From: an uncultured Caryophanales bacterium | GTDB lineage: Bacteria > Bacillota_I > Bacilli_A > RF39 > UBA660 | Assembly: GCA_946402785.1 (NCBI GenBank) | Contig: CAMIXP010000014.1 | Location: forward strand, 1 to 16,521 | Reading direction: 5' to 3' | DNA: 16,521 bases | In this document: piece by piece, positions 7,177 to 14,614 of the stretch | How the letters are laid out: each line of letters starts with the position of its first letter | Position numbering within the stretch: position 1 is the first letter of the stretch | Notes under the pieces: generated by a model | What the model saw: the letters and a program-made list of their open reading frames with translations, nothing else | Databases searched by the model: none | Told to the model about the DNA's origin: nothing | Translations under genes and position numbers: made by a program

Positions 7177-8195
7177 AACTCCTCCTTCTTGCTTCTAAGT
7201 TGTCCACAAGCAGCACTAATATTGCCACCAAATTCTCTTCGGATTGTTACACTTACATTATTCTTTTTAAGTATATCATAGAACCTCATAATTTGAACAG
7301 TATTTGTACGTTTAAAATCAATATTATTTGTTTCATTATAAGGAATTAAATTCACATAACAATTCATACCTTTAATGAGCTTTGAAAGTTCAATAGCACA
7401 CTGATCAGAATCATTAATATCTTTTAATAAAATATATTCAAATGTAAGTCTTCGATTCGTTTTAATTAAATAAATCTTTAAAGCCTCCATCACCTTTTCA
7501 ATCGGATAAGCTTTATTAATTGGCATAATCTGATTTCGAATCTCATTATTAGGTGCATGTAAGCTTACCGCTAAATTAATTTGTAATGGAAAATCACTAA
7601 ACTCCAAAATCTTTGGAACCAATCCACAAGTACTAACTGTAATATGACGGGCACCAATCGCAAGTCCTTTTGGGTGATTAATAATGGTAAAGAATTTAAT
7701 CAAATTATCATAATTGTCAAATGGTTCTCCAATTCCCATCACAACAACATGACTAATTCTTTCTCCTAATAGTTTTTCGATCATAAGGATTTGTAAAACC
7801 ATCTCATATGTTTCTAGATTACGTACCTTTTTTCTTCTTCCAGACTCACAGAACTTGCATCCCATGTTACATCCAACTTGAGAAGAAACACAGACACTAT
7901 TTCCATAATCATGTCTCATTAAAACAGCTTCAATATGTTCCCCATCAGAAAGTTCAAACAAATATTTATTAACATCTTCATCTTCTTGAACATCCACAAT
8001 TTTTAATGGATTCAAAGTGAAATGACCACGTAAGGAAGATAACATTTCTTTTTTAATATTGGTCATATCATCAAAAGATTCAACACGTTTATCATATAAC
8101 CATAAAAACAATTGTAATGCATGAAACTTCTTAGAATCATGTTCTAAAAAGAATTGTTCCATCTCTTCTAATGTTAATCCATATAGATTTTGCAT
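7173..8195 (-). CDS. rlmN: Dual-specificity 23S rRNA/tRNA adenine C2-methyltransferase, radical SAM
   Basis: RlmN methylates C2 of A2503 in 23S rRNA and A37 in some tRNAs. The 340-residue protein has the radical SAM cluster motif C-x3-C-x2-C (Cys109, Cys113, Cys116), the SAM-binding MGIGEP at 153-158, and AACGQL at 328-333 with Cys330 as the methyl-carrying cysteine. The sequence after the cluster is CESGRRKKVRNL rather than the common CAST-type stretch. The C-terminal RREFGGNISAACGQLRSKK fits a Firmicutes RlmN; a Cfr-type C8-methyltransferase is less likely because of the chromosomal operon position and the C-terminus. The start ATG has GGAAGTG upstream. It occupies its conserved place before prpC, but rsmB, normally just upstream, is replaced by an unrelated membrane protein. 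Confidence 0.93.
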   Translation of the reverse strand: MQNLYGLTLEEMEQFFLEHDSKKFHALQLFLWLYDKRVESFDDMTNIKKEMLSSLRGHFTLNPLKIVDVQEDEDVNKYLFELSDGEHIEAVLMRHDYGNSVCVSSQVGCNMGCKFCESGRRKKVRNLETYEMVLQILMIEKLLGERISHVVVMGIGEPFDNYDNLIKFFTIINHPKGLAIGARHITVSTCGLVPKILEFSDFPLQINLAVSLHAPNNEIRNQIMPINKAYPIEKVMEALKIYLIKTNRRLTFEYILLKDINDSDQCAIELSKLIKGMNCYVNLIPYNETNNIDFKRTNTVQIMRFYDILKKNNVSVTIRREFGGNISAACGQLRSKKEEL

Positions 8196-8225
8196 TTTAT
8201 CACTTCCTTACACAACAAAAGATAA

Positions 8226-8951
8226 TCAAGCAATAGGATTATCTATTTTTTTAATTTCTCCAAATTTAGAATAATTCATTTCAATCAATAATTTACTTTG
8301 AGAAATTTCTCTACGAGATCCATAAGCATTTAAATCATAAGATACTTTAGAAATATATCCATCTGCATTTAAAGTAATATCAATCGTATTCGTACTTTCT
8401 TCATAATTCGTTGTCTCATTAAAAAACAAAAGATTTAATTCATTGGTAGAAATCAAATAATGATAAACAACATTTCCATCTTCATATTCTGTCTTCGCAA
8501 CATACGTTGCCTTTTGAATAATATCCGAAAAACGATCTACATTTAAAAATTCATATAAAACATAAGGATTATCACAAGCAACCCATGGAACTTGATTCAC
8601 TAAGAATTGCTCTTTTTCATGATAGTACTCTTGATTGTTATAATGAAATTTTTCAACTTCTCCGTATCGTTCTCCAGAATAATCATACGTATAATCATCT
8701 AACATGACTTGATAATGATACGCAAAACTATTTTCTAATAATCCTGAACTAGGAGAAGAAGGAGTTCCCTTCTCATATTCTTGAAATAGATAATTGCGAT
8801 CTCCACCAAAAGCAATAACACAAAATAAAATCGCAAAAAAGACAAAGTAAAATCCAAAAAACACAATCGTCTTTTTACTTAGTTTTTCTTCATCTACTTC
8901 TTCCTCTTTTTCATCTTTAAAATTTCGAATTTTATTAAAAAATTCTTTCAT
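8226..8951 (-). CDS. Single-pass membrane protein with extracellular domain, unknown function
   Basis: I do not recognise this 241-residue protein. A charged cytoplasmic stretch (1-27, KDEKEEEVDEEK core) precedes one TM segment at about 28-49. About 190 extracellular residues rich in Tyr, Asn and Glu follow. The outer part ends in antiparallel-strand-like pieces (NTIDITLNADGYISKVSYDL, then LLIEMNYSKFGEIKKI). These look like LolA/LppX-type half-barrel lipoprotein domains; this is inference only, and no lipobox is present. Its ATG overlaps the fmt stop as TAATG, so it is cotranscribed and probably cotranslated with fmt. It sits exactly where rsmB lies in Bacillus-like genomes, 30 bases before rlmN and two genes before the PrpC/PASTA kinase pair. 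Confidence 0.82.
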   Translation of the reverse strand: MKEFFNKIRNFKDEKEEEVDEEKLSKKTIVFFGFYFVFFAILFCVIAFGGDRNYLFQEYEKGTPSSPSSGLLENSFAYHYQVMLDDYTYDYSGERYGEVEKFHYNNQEYYHEKEQFLVNQVPWVACDNPYVLYEFLNVDRFSDIIQKATYVAKTEYEDGNVVYHYLISTNELNLLFFNETTNYEESTNTIDITLNADGYISKVSYDLNAYGSRREISQSKLLIEMNYSKFGEIKKIDNPIA

Positions 8952-9883
8952 TATTGAAACACCTTACCTAGAAGATTTTTAGCTCCAACACCATTTACAT
9001 AACTAGAAGCATCCATTCTTTTTTTACCAAATGGTTTAATCTCAGTTAATGTAATGGCTCCATCCCCTGTCTTCACAACGATTCCTTCTTTTGTAACATC
9101 CACAATTTCGCCACAACTACCAGAATAGTTCTTAGAACAAATTGTACTTGCATATACTTTCATTTCAGAACCATCAAAGATGACATTCGCACTTGGAATA
9201 GGACTTAATCCACGAATTAAATTAAATACCTCTCGACTGGTCTTAGAAAAATCAATATGTTCTTCTTCTCTTTTAATATTATAAGCAAATGTTACTTCTT
9301 CCTCATTTTGCTTCTCACGAGGATTCGTTCCCTCTAGAATACTTGGTAATGTATCAAGAAGTAACTTTGTTCCCGCAACACTTAGCTTATCATGTAAACT
9401 CTCTAAATTATCACTTTCTAAAATAGGAACCTCTACTTTCGAAATCATATCTCCTGTATCCATAGAAGCATCCATATACATAATCGTAACTCCCGTTACA
9501 TCATATCCATCAATAATAGCTTTATGAATAGGAGCGCCTCCTCTTAACTTTGGAAGTAAAGAAGCATGTACATTAATACATCCTAATTTAGGAGCATCCA
9601 AAATAGCTTGCGGAATAATTTGTCCATAAGCACAAGTAATAATAATATCTGGTTTTAAATCCAAAACACCTTGATAATCTTTTCGTATTTTTTCTGGTTG
9701 TAAAACCGGAATATTGTACTTCATTGCAAGTTCCTTAATAGGAGTTGGAGTTAATACTTGATGTCTTCCTACTAACTTATCAGGTTGACTAACAACCCCT
9801 ACAATATCTTTTTCATAATGATCAATTAACCCCTGTAATACATTCACTGCAAAATCAGGAGTACCCATAAATACTATTCTCAT
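8951..9883 (-). CDS. fmt: Methionyl-tRNA formyltransferase
   Basis: Fmt formylates initiator Met-tRNA using 10-formyltetrahydrofolate. The 310-residue protein is full length. The N-terminal Rossmann-like domain starts MRIVFMGTPDFAV. The catalytic region has INVHASLLPKLRGGAPI with Asn104 and His106, and the downstream MDTGDM with Asp142. The C-terminal OB-like tRNA-binding domain covers about 205-310. The start codon abuts the stop of the upstream gene (TAAATG, no gap), and its AGGGGG ribosome binding site lies in that gene's last codons. Peptide deformylase (def), usually immediately upstream, is not in the window; a formylating cell needs one, so def is expected elsewhere. Confidence 0.96.
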   Translation of the reverse strand: MRIVFMGTPDFAVNVLQGLIDHYEKDIVGVVSQPDKLVGRHQVLTPTPIKELAMKYNIPVLQPEKIRKDYQGVLDLKPDIIITCAYGQIIPQAILDAPKLGCINVHASLLPKLRGGAPIHKAIIDGYDVTGVTIMYMDASMDTGDMISKVEVPILESDNLESLHDKLSVAGTKLLLDTLPSILEGTNPREKQNEEEVTFAYNIKREEEHIDFSKTSREVFNLIRGLSPIPSANVIFDGSEMKVYASTICSKNYSGSCGEIVDVTKEGIVVKTGDGAITLTEIKPFGKKRMDASSYVNGVGAKNLLGKVFQ

Positions 9884-11026
9884 TTACATCCCCCTAAGAA
9901 TCATAATAATTGTCACAATAACCCCTAATGATATTAAAATAGATCCAGCAATCAAACAAATAGAAACTACTCCATAAGAATTCAATAAAGTAAGTTGTTT
10001 AGTCTGTTCTGGGAAGAAACTCTTTTGATCTGTTTGAGATGACTTCATATAAAAATCATCAAAAGAAATCATTTGATATTCTCCATATTTTAATAGATTT
10101 CTCATAGAAACTTCAGAATACTGAGGAGTAAGAATACGATTGATTATTTCATATACTCCTTTATTACTATCTAAGTATTCATAAAGTTTATCATAAGAAA
10201 CATCCATAATTTTATTTCTTTTTACAAAAAGTAAATTAATCTTTCTAGGAACTCTCGTAAGAAAATTCCATTCATCTTGAACAACTCTTATCATTGCTTT
10301 TTGTTCTGATAATCGAAAAGAATGATTACTCATATACTTTTTTAAAGAACTAATCGCAGCATGATAATTTTGTTTTAAATAAGAAATTCTATCTACCCCT
10401 AAATTCGTAAGTAATTGATAAAAGTATCCAGGGGAAGTAGCAGAATAATAGCATCCCATAATGAGATCATCTGTTAGATAAATTTGATCATCATGGAAAT
10501 CTTTCGTCATGGCAGGAATATGATGTTTATTTAAGATTTGTTGTGCTTTCAACATCTTTCCATAATGATTAGGATATTTCTCAGGAGTAAATCCTCTTCC
10601 TTTAATTAATTCTTCATAAGTCGTACTATAACCATGAATAAAATATCCTTCTATAATAAACTTTTGATAAAAATGTTCAATAATTTTCTTTTTACCTTCT
10701 CCAGATTCAATATCACGAATATCTAAAGAAATCGCAGCTAAATTAATTAATAACTGATTAATTCCTTTGAAGATTACATTATAATCTTCAATCTTACGAT
10801 ATAATTTTTCAACTTGTGATAAGTATTCATCAAACAAAGATAAATCATTAACCAACAATTTATATTTAAACAAACAGTCATAGAATAGATAAAGAGCTAG
10901 CTCGTCTTGCATACACTTCCCATAAACACTTTCTTTGGGAACACGAATGTGCAAATATCTTGGATTTGTTTCCAATTCTCTCATGAATCGCACAACTTCT
11001 GCATTTTTAAAAAACTCATCTAACAC
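9884..11026 (-). CDS. Tail-anchored protein of unknown function with possible ADP-ribosyltransferase-like core
   Basis: I cannot assign a named family. The protein is about 380 residues: a soluble, presumably cytoplasmic body and one C-terminal TM helix at about 350-376, so it is likely tail-anchored. Within it, YFIHGYSTTYEELIKGRGF (His131) is followed 52 residues later by IYLTDD (Tyr183) and a helix ending CYYSATSPGYF. This spacing resembles the H-Y core of ADP-ribosyltransferase-fold proteins (HG[TS] ... I..G[LF] ... YLT.D...A..Y). A later QYSEVSMRN (Glu305) could supply the third catalytic residue. This is pattern reading, not a match. The longest frame starts at GTG 11044, but AGGAGG at 11034-11039 places the likely start at GTG 11026 (7-nt spacing). 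It abuts fmt directly and lies in the slot where def is usual. Confidence 0.8.
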   Translation of the reverse strand: MLDEFFKNAEVVRFMRELETNPRYLHIRVPKESVYGKCMQDELALYLFYDCLFKYKLLVNDLSLFDEYLSQVEKLYRKIEDYNVIFKGINQLLINLAAISLDIRDIESGEGKKKIIEHFYQKFIIEGYFIHGYSTTYEELIKGRGFTPEKYPNHYGKMLKAQQILNKHHIPAMTKDFHDDQIYLTDDLIMGCYYSATSPGYFYQLLTNLGVDRISYLKQNYHAAISSLKKYMSNHSFRLSEQKAMIRVVQDEWNFLTRVPRKINLLFVKRNKIMDVSYDKLYEYLDSNKGVYEIINRILTPQYSEVSMRNLLKYGEYQMISFDDFYMKSSQTDQKSFFPEQTKQLTLLNSYGVVSICLIAGSILISLGVIVTIIMILRGM

Positions 11027-11033
11027 TTTATCA

Positions 11034-11039
11034 CCTCCT
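11034..11039 (-). promoter_or_regulatory. Ribosome binding site that sets the start of the tail-anchored gene
   Basis: A full AGGAGG lies 7 bases before GTG 11026. The in-frame GTG at 11044 lies upstream of this site and has no comparable site of its own, so the shorter protein is favoured. Confidence 0.75.
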
Positions 11040-11062
11040 ATCACACTAGAATAAAGAAAAAA

Positions 11063-11272
11063 CTACATCGTTCCTAAATAAGACATTATAACAATAATAG
11101 AACCAACCACAATTACAAGGAATAATCCTATTAATAATAGTTTTACAAATAAATTATTTTTATCCCAATAACCATCTAATTGAGTAGATGATTCATCCAT
11201 TAATTTTTCATAATCTTCACGATTACGTCTATTAAACTCTAATTCTTGCTTTTCTTTATTTTCTTCGTTCAT
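11063..11272 (-). CDS. Small single-TM protein, unknown function
   Basis: This is a 69-residue protein with a highly charged N-terminal half (MNEENKEKQELEFNRRNRED) and one hydrophobic segment at about 42-65 close to the C-terminus, so it also has a tail-anchor-like topology. No family is recognised. A longer frame starts at GTG 11281, but that codon is part of the GAGGTG ribosome binding site (11279-11284), so ATG 11272 is chosen. It lies 38 bases after priA and 36 bases before the tail-anchored gene, with no terminator on either side. That makes it part of the priA operon and a candidate partner of the next gene. Confidence 0.75.
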   Translation of the reverse strand: MNEENKEKQELEFNRRNREDYEKLMDESSTQLDGYWDKNNLFVKLLLIGLFLVIVVGSIIVIMSYLGTM

Positions 11273-11310
11273 AGAAAACACCTCTATTCTAATATATAGA
11301 ATACCATATT

Positions 11311-13482
11311 TTACTGCATTTGACTAGGATTAAAGTCGATATCAACCTTAATCTTAGGGTTAGATTTATAATGATCTATTATTTTCTCCAATAATTCTCT
11401 TAAAGAGTCATCCTTTTTATATTTAAGAATGATGTTATATCGGAAAATATTATTGATTTTAAATAAGTTTCCACTACTAGGGCCAAGAATAATTACTTGG
11501 TCTAAATTACGTTCTAAACTCTTTTTAATTTTGATAGCTTCATCAAATAATTCCATCGCATTTTTACCACTAACACGGATATTACAAAGATAGTAATATG
11601 GCGGATATTTTAATTGCCTGCGAATATTCATTTCTGCTTGATAGAAAGCTAAATAATCCTGCTTTTGGACAAGGTGAATGGCATAGTGATCTGGATTAAA
11701 GGTTTGAATAATAACCTCTCCTGTCTTCTCTGCACGACCACTTCTACCCGCAACTTGACTAAGCAAAGAATAAGTATTTTCACTACTTCGAAAATCTGGA
11801 ATATTTAACGATGTATCCGCATTAATAACTCCTACCAAAGTAACTTGAGAAAAATCAAGTCCCTTCGCAACCATTTGAGTACCAAGTAAAATGTCATATT
11901 GATGATCACGGAAAGCATCAATCATTTCCTCATGTTTTCCCTTTTGAGAAGTCGTATCATAATCCATTCGAAGAATTCTTGACATCGGATAAAGTTCTTG
12001 CAATTCCTCTTCTATTTTTTGAGTACCAACTCCTAAATTATTGAGAGACTTTTCTCCGCATTCAGGACATGTTTGATATACCTTTTCTCCATATCCACAA
12101 TAGTGACAACGAAGAGTATTACTACTCTTATGATAAGTTAGAGTAATATCACAATTAGGGCATTTAAAGGTAAAACCACAATTCTTACAAGTGACAAAAG
12201 AAGAATATCCTCGTCTATTTAAAAGAAGAATAACCTGTTCTTGTTTTTCTAATCGTTTTCCAATCGCATCGATTAAAGGTTGAGAAAAATGACCTTTTGC
12301 TTTTTTCATAGCAGAATTCATATCCACAATCGTAACAGCCGGTAACCCTTTTCCATTAACTCTTTCTGGAAGTTCTAGATACGTATAAACTCCTTTTTGA
12401 GCACGAGCCATAGCTTCCAAAGAAGGAGTTGCACTACCAAATACAACGGGAGCATGATGATATTCTCCACGTTTAATAGCAATATCTTTTGCATGATACC
12501 TTGGACTTGGATCACTTTGCTTATAAGATTCACTGTGTTCCTCATCTACAATGATAATTCCTATATTTTCAAAAGGAGCAAAGATGGCACTACGAGCTCC
12601 AATAACGATTTTTGCTTCTCCCTTACAAATTCTTCTCCATTCATCATATTTTTCTCCATCACTTAAAGCAGAATGAAGAGCCGCTACCTGATCTCCAAAA
12701 CGTTCACGAAAACGTTGAACCATCTGAGGAGTTAAACTAATTTCAGGAACCAATACGATACTGGTCTTTCCCTGTTTTAAATAATGATCAATCATTTCCA
12801 TATAAACTTCTGTTTTACCACTACCTGTAACACCATAAAGTAAATATGGTTTCGCGTCTCCCTCAATTACAGTAGAAACGACTTTCTTCTGCTGAGGAGT
12901 TAATTCCTTCTTCACTAGTTTTTGATCTTTAAATCCCAAACGATAATGTTCTTGTTTTTCTTCCAGTAAGTATCCCTTTCGAATAAGTGTATTTAAACTG
13001 CTAAGAGAAAGTTCAGCTAATTCTTTTTTTAGAACCAATCCTTTTTCTCGAACCAAAGAGATAATCTTCTCTTGAGAAGCATTTAATTTTTCAAAAGAAG
13101 CATCTTCATTCAATCGATAGAAAACATCATATTTAATAGAAATATTCTGTCCATTTTTAGCTTTTAATGCTTTAGGAAGCATTACTTGGTAACAACTAAT
13201 TAAAGTACTAAGAGTTTGTTCCTTCATCCATTTACCAAGTTCTAATAATTCTTCATTCAAAACAACCGTAGAATCCACAACACGGATTACATCTTTTAAC
13301 TCTTTATCGGTTTCTTTATCTTTTTTTATTTCTAGTACAAATCCTTCTAATTCCATCTTTCCAAAAGGAACTAAAACACGGATTCCTACTTTCATAAGAG
13401 AGGTATATTCTTCTGGTACATGATATTCAAAAATACGATCAATATTTTGATTCGATAATTCAACTAAAACACCAACAACCAT
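11311..13482 (-). CDS. priA: Primosomal protein N' (replication restart helicase PriA)
   Basis: PriA recognises stalled or repaired forks and reloads the replicative helicase. The 723-residue protein has an N-terminal DNA-binding domain starting VGVLVELSNQNIDRIFEYHVP. The helicase core follows: GVTGSGKTE at 217-225 (Walker A), DEEH at 313-316 (Walker B), GSATPS at 349-354, GTQMVAKGLDF at 534-544 and QVAGRSGR at 576-583. The inserted zinc-binding region has eight cysteines (432, 435, 441, 444, 459, 462, 472, 475). All motifs are intact. The ATG at 13482 has an AGGAGGTGG ribosome binding site. It is the first gene of the long operon, with a terminator-promoter junction immediately upstream. Confidence 0.97.
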   Translation of the reverse strand: MVVGVLVELSNQNIDRIFEYHVPEEYTSLMKVGIRVLVPFGKMELEGFVLEIKKDKETDKELKDVIRVVDSTVVLNEELLELGKWMKEQTLSTLISCYQVMLPKALKAKNGQNISIKYDVFYRLNEDASFEKLNASQEKIISLVREKGLVLKKELAELSLSSLNTLIRKGYLLEEKQEHYRLGFKDQKLVKKELTPQQKKVVSTVIEGDAKPYLLYGVTGSGKTEVYMEMIDHYLKQGKTSIVLVPEISLTPQMVQRFRERFGDQVAALHSALSDGEKYDEWRRICKGEAKIVIGARSAIFAPFENIGIIIVDEEHSESYKQSDPSPRYHAKDIAIKRGEYHHAPVVFGSATPSLEAMARAQKGVYTYLELPERVNGKGLPAVTIVDMNSAMKKAKGHFSQPLIDAIGKRLEKQEQVILLLNRRGYSSFVTCKNCGFTFKCPNCDITLTYHKSSNTLRCHYCGYGEKVYQTCPECGEKSLNNLGVGTQKIEEELQELYPMSRILRMDYDTTSQKGKHEEMIDAFRDHQYDILLGTQMVAKGLDFSQVTLVGVINADTSLNIPDFRSSENTYSLLSQVAGRSGRAEKTGEVIIQTFNPDHYAIHLVQKQDYLAFYQAEMNIRRQLKYPPYYYLCNIRVSGKNAMELFDEAIKIKKSLERNLDQVIILGPSSGNLFKINNIFRYNIILKYKKDDSLRELLEKIIDHYKSNPKIKVDIDFNPSQMQ

Positions 13483-13503
13483 ATGTCCACCTCCTATAAA
13501 AAT

Positions 13504-13512
13504 ATTATATCA
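13504..13512 (-). promoter_or_regulatory. Extended -10 promoter of the priA-to-rpe operon
   Basis: The minus strand reads TGATATAAT with perfect TATAAT at 13504-13509. The T of the TG element is the last T of the preceding terminator's T-tract. A -35 at 17 bases would fall inside the terminator hairpin and matches poorly. The predicted start near 13497 gives a leader of about 15 nt that is essentially only the ribosome binding site. Confidence 0.55.
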
Positions 13513-13540
13513 AAAAAAAGAAATATTCATGAATATTTCT
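13512..13540 (-). terminator. Intrinsic terminator of the uppS-cdsA-rseP operon
   Basis: A 22-nt perfect palindrome (13519-13540; arms AGAAATATT and AATATTTCT around CATG) is followed on the minus strand by seven to eight T residues (13512-13519). It begins four bases after the rseP stop codon. Confidence 0.85.
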
Positions 13541-13543
13541 CTT

Positions 13544-14596
13544 TTAAAATAACCTTAAAATATCATTAAAAGTAATAAATAACATCAAGATCATCAATAA
13601 GATTAAGAAAATTGTATGAATCTTATTTTCTAACTCTGGTTTCACAGGAGAACCTTTTATTAACTCAATAACAATAAATAAGATATGTCCTCCATCAAAA
13701 GCAGGAATTGGTAATAAGTTAATGAATCCTACATTGATACTTAAAAATGCCATTAAGTATAATACATTCGCAACCCCACCTGCTCTAGATTGACCAACAA
13801 TCGAATAGATTCCAACAGGTCCAGATAACTGTGTAACTTTAACGCCACCAGTAAATAAATAACCTACCGTAACAAACATTTGCTTAAACATAGAAATCGT
13901 CTTTTTATAAACATACTTGAATGCTTCTAAAATTCCTTTTGTTTTTTCTTGGTACATAGAAATACCATAACGATAAGCCTCTTTACCATTCTCTTTTACT
14001 TTATTAGGTTTAACCTTAATAGTAGCGTATGTTCCATCACTTCTTTGTACTTGGAAAGTCGTTCCTTTTTCAGGATCAGAAACAGCTAAATATAAAGAAA
14101 TATCATCACTTGTTGCAATTTTATGGTGATTAATTTTTAAAATGGTATCTTGTGCACGTAATCCTGCTTCTGCAGCAGCACTATTTTCTTCTACCGTATG
14201 AATCACAGGATTCATCGTAGTTCCACCCCAAATAAAGGCAATTAAGAATAATAATACAACTGCTAAAATAAAGTTATTAACAGGTCCAAAAACCATAATT
14301 AAAAATTTTTGCCATGGATTCTTATTTTGTAATCTACGATTCTTAGGAACTTTTTGAGAATCATCTTCATCTAGATCTTCTCCCGCTAATTGGCAATAAC
14401 CACCAATCGGAATAAGACGGAGAGAATATTCTGTTTCTCCTTTTTTAAATCCCCAAATCTTAGGACCCATTCCAATTGCATATTCATAAACATAAACGCC
14501 TGTTTTCTTTGCCATAATGAAATGTCCAAATTCATGGAATGCAACAATGACAGTTAAAACAAGAATAAATACAACTAAGTTAATTATAACTGACAA
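13544..14596 (-). CDS. rseP: Site-2 protease, RseP/RasP family zinc metalloprotease
   Basis: This intramembrane protease cleaves membrane-spanning substrates such as anti-sigma factors and remnant signal peptides. The 350-residue protein has the zinc motif HEFGH at 21-25 in the first TM helix, a second helix near 102-124, and one PDZ domain at about 130-200. The second catalytic-site motif NLLPIPAFDGGH lies at 293-304 (third ligand Asp301). A final TM helix is at about 327-343. Leu in the usual PALDGG is Phe here. The start is TTG at 14596 with a strong AGGAGGGG ribosome binding site at 14602-14609; no ATG fits better. It follows cdsA by 18 bases, whereas Bacillus-like genomes have dxr between them. 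Confidence 0.95.
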   Translation of the reverse strand: MSVIINLVVFILVLTVIVAFHEFGHFIMAKKTGVYVYEYAIGMGPKIWGFKKGETEYSLRLIPIGGYCQLAGEDLDEDDSQKVPKNRRLQNKNPWQKFLIMVFGPVNNFILAVVLLFLIAFIWGGTTMNPVIHTVEENSAAAEAGLRAQDTILKINHHKIATSDDISLYLAVSDPEKGTTFQVQRSDGTYATIKVKPNKVKENGKEAYRYGISMYQEKTKGILEAFKYVYKKTISMFKQMFVTVGYLFTGGVKVTQLSGPVGIYSIVGQSRAGGVANVLYLMAFLSINVGFINLLPIPAFDGGHILFIVIELIKGSPVKPELENKIHTIFLILLMILMLFITFNDILRLF

Positions 14597-14601
14597 AATA
14601 A

Positions 14602-14609
14602 CCCCTCCT
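14602..14609 (-). promoter_or_regulatory. Strong ribosome binding site supporting the TTG start of rseP
   Basis: AGGAGGGG on the minus strand, 5-7 bases before TTG 14596. The first codons after TTG encode the first membrane helix, which places HEFGH at the usual depth, so this rare start codon is well supported. Confidence 0.75.
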
Positions 14610-14614
14610 CTTTT

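Noticed and set aside
11050..11065. T-rich run on the minus strand just after the 69-residue gene
   Set aside because: No GC-containing hairpin precedes the T-run, so it is not supported as an intrinsic terminator; the operon probably continues.
11286..11302. Inverted repeat ATTCTA/TAGAAT between priA and the 69-residue gene
   Set aside because: Six-base AT-rich arms with a 5-nt loop and no following T-run; too weak to call a terminator or operator.
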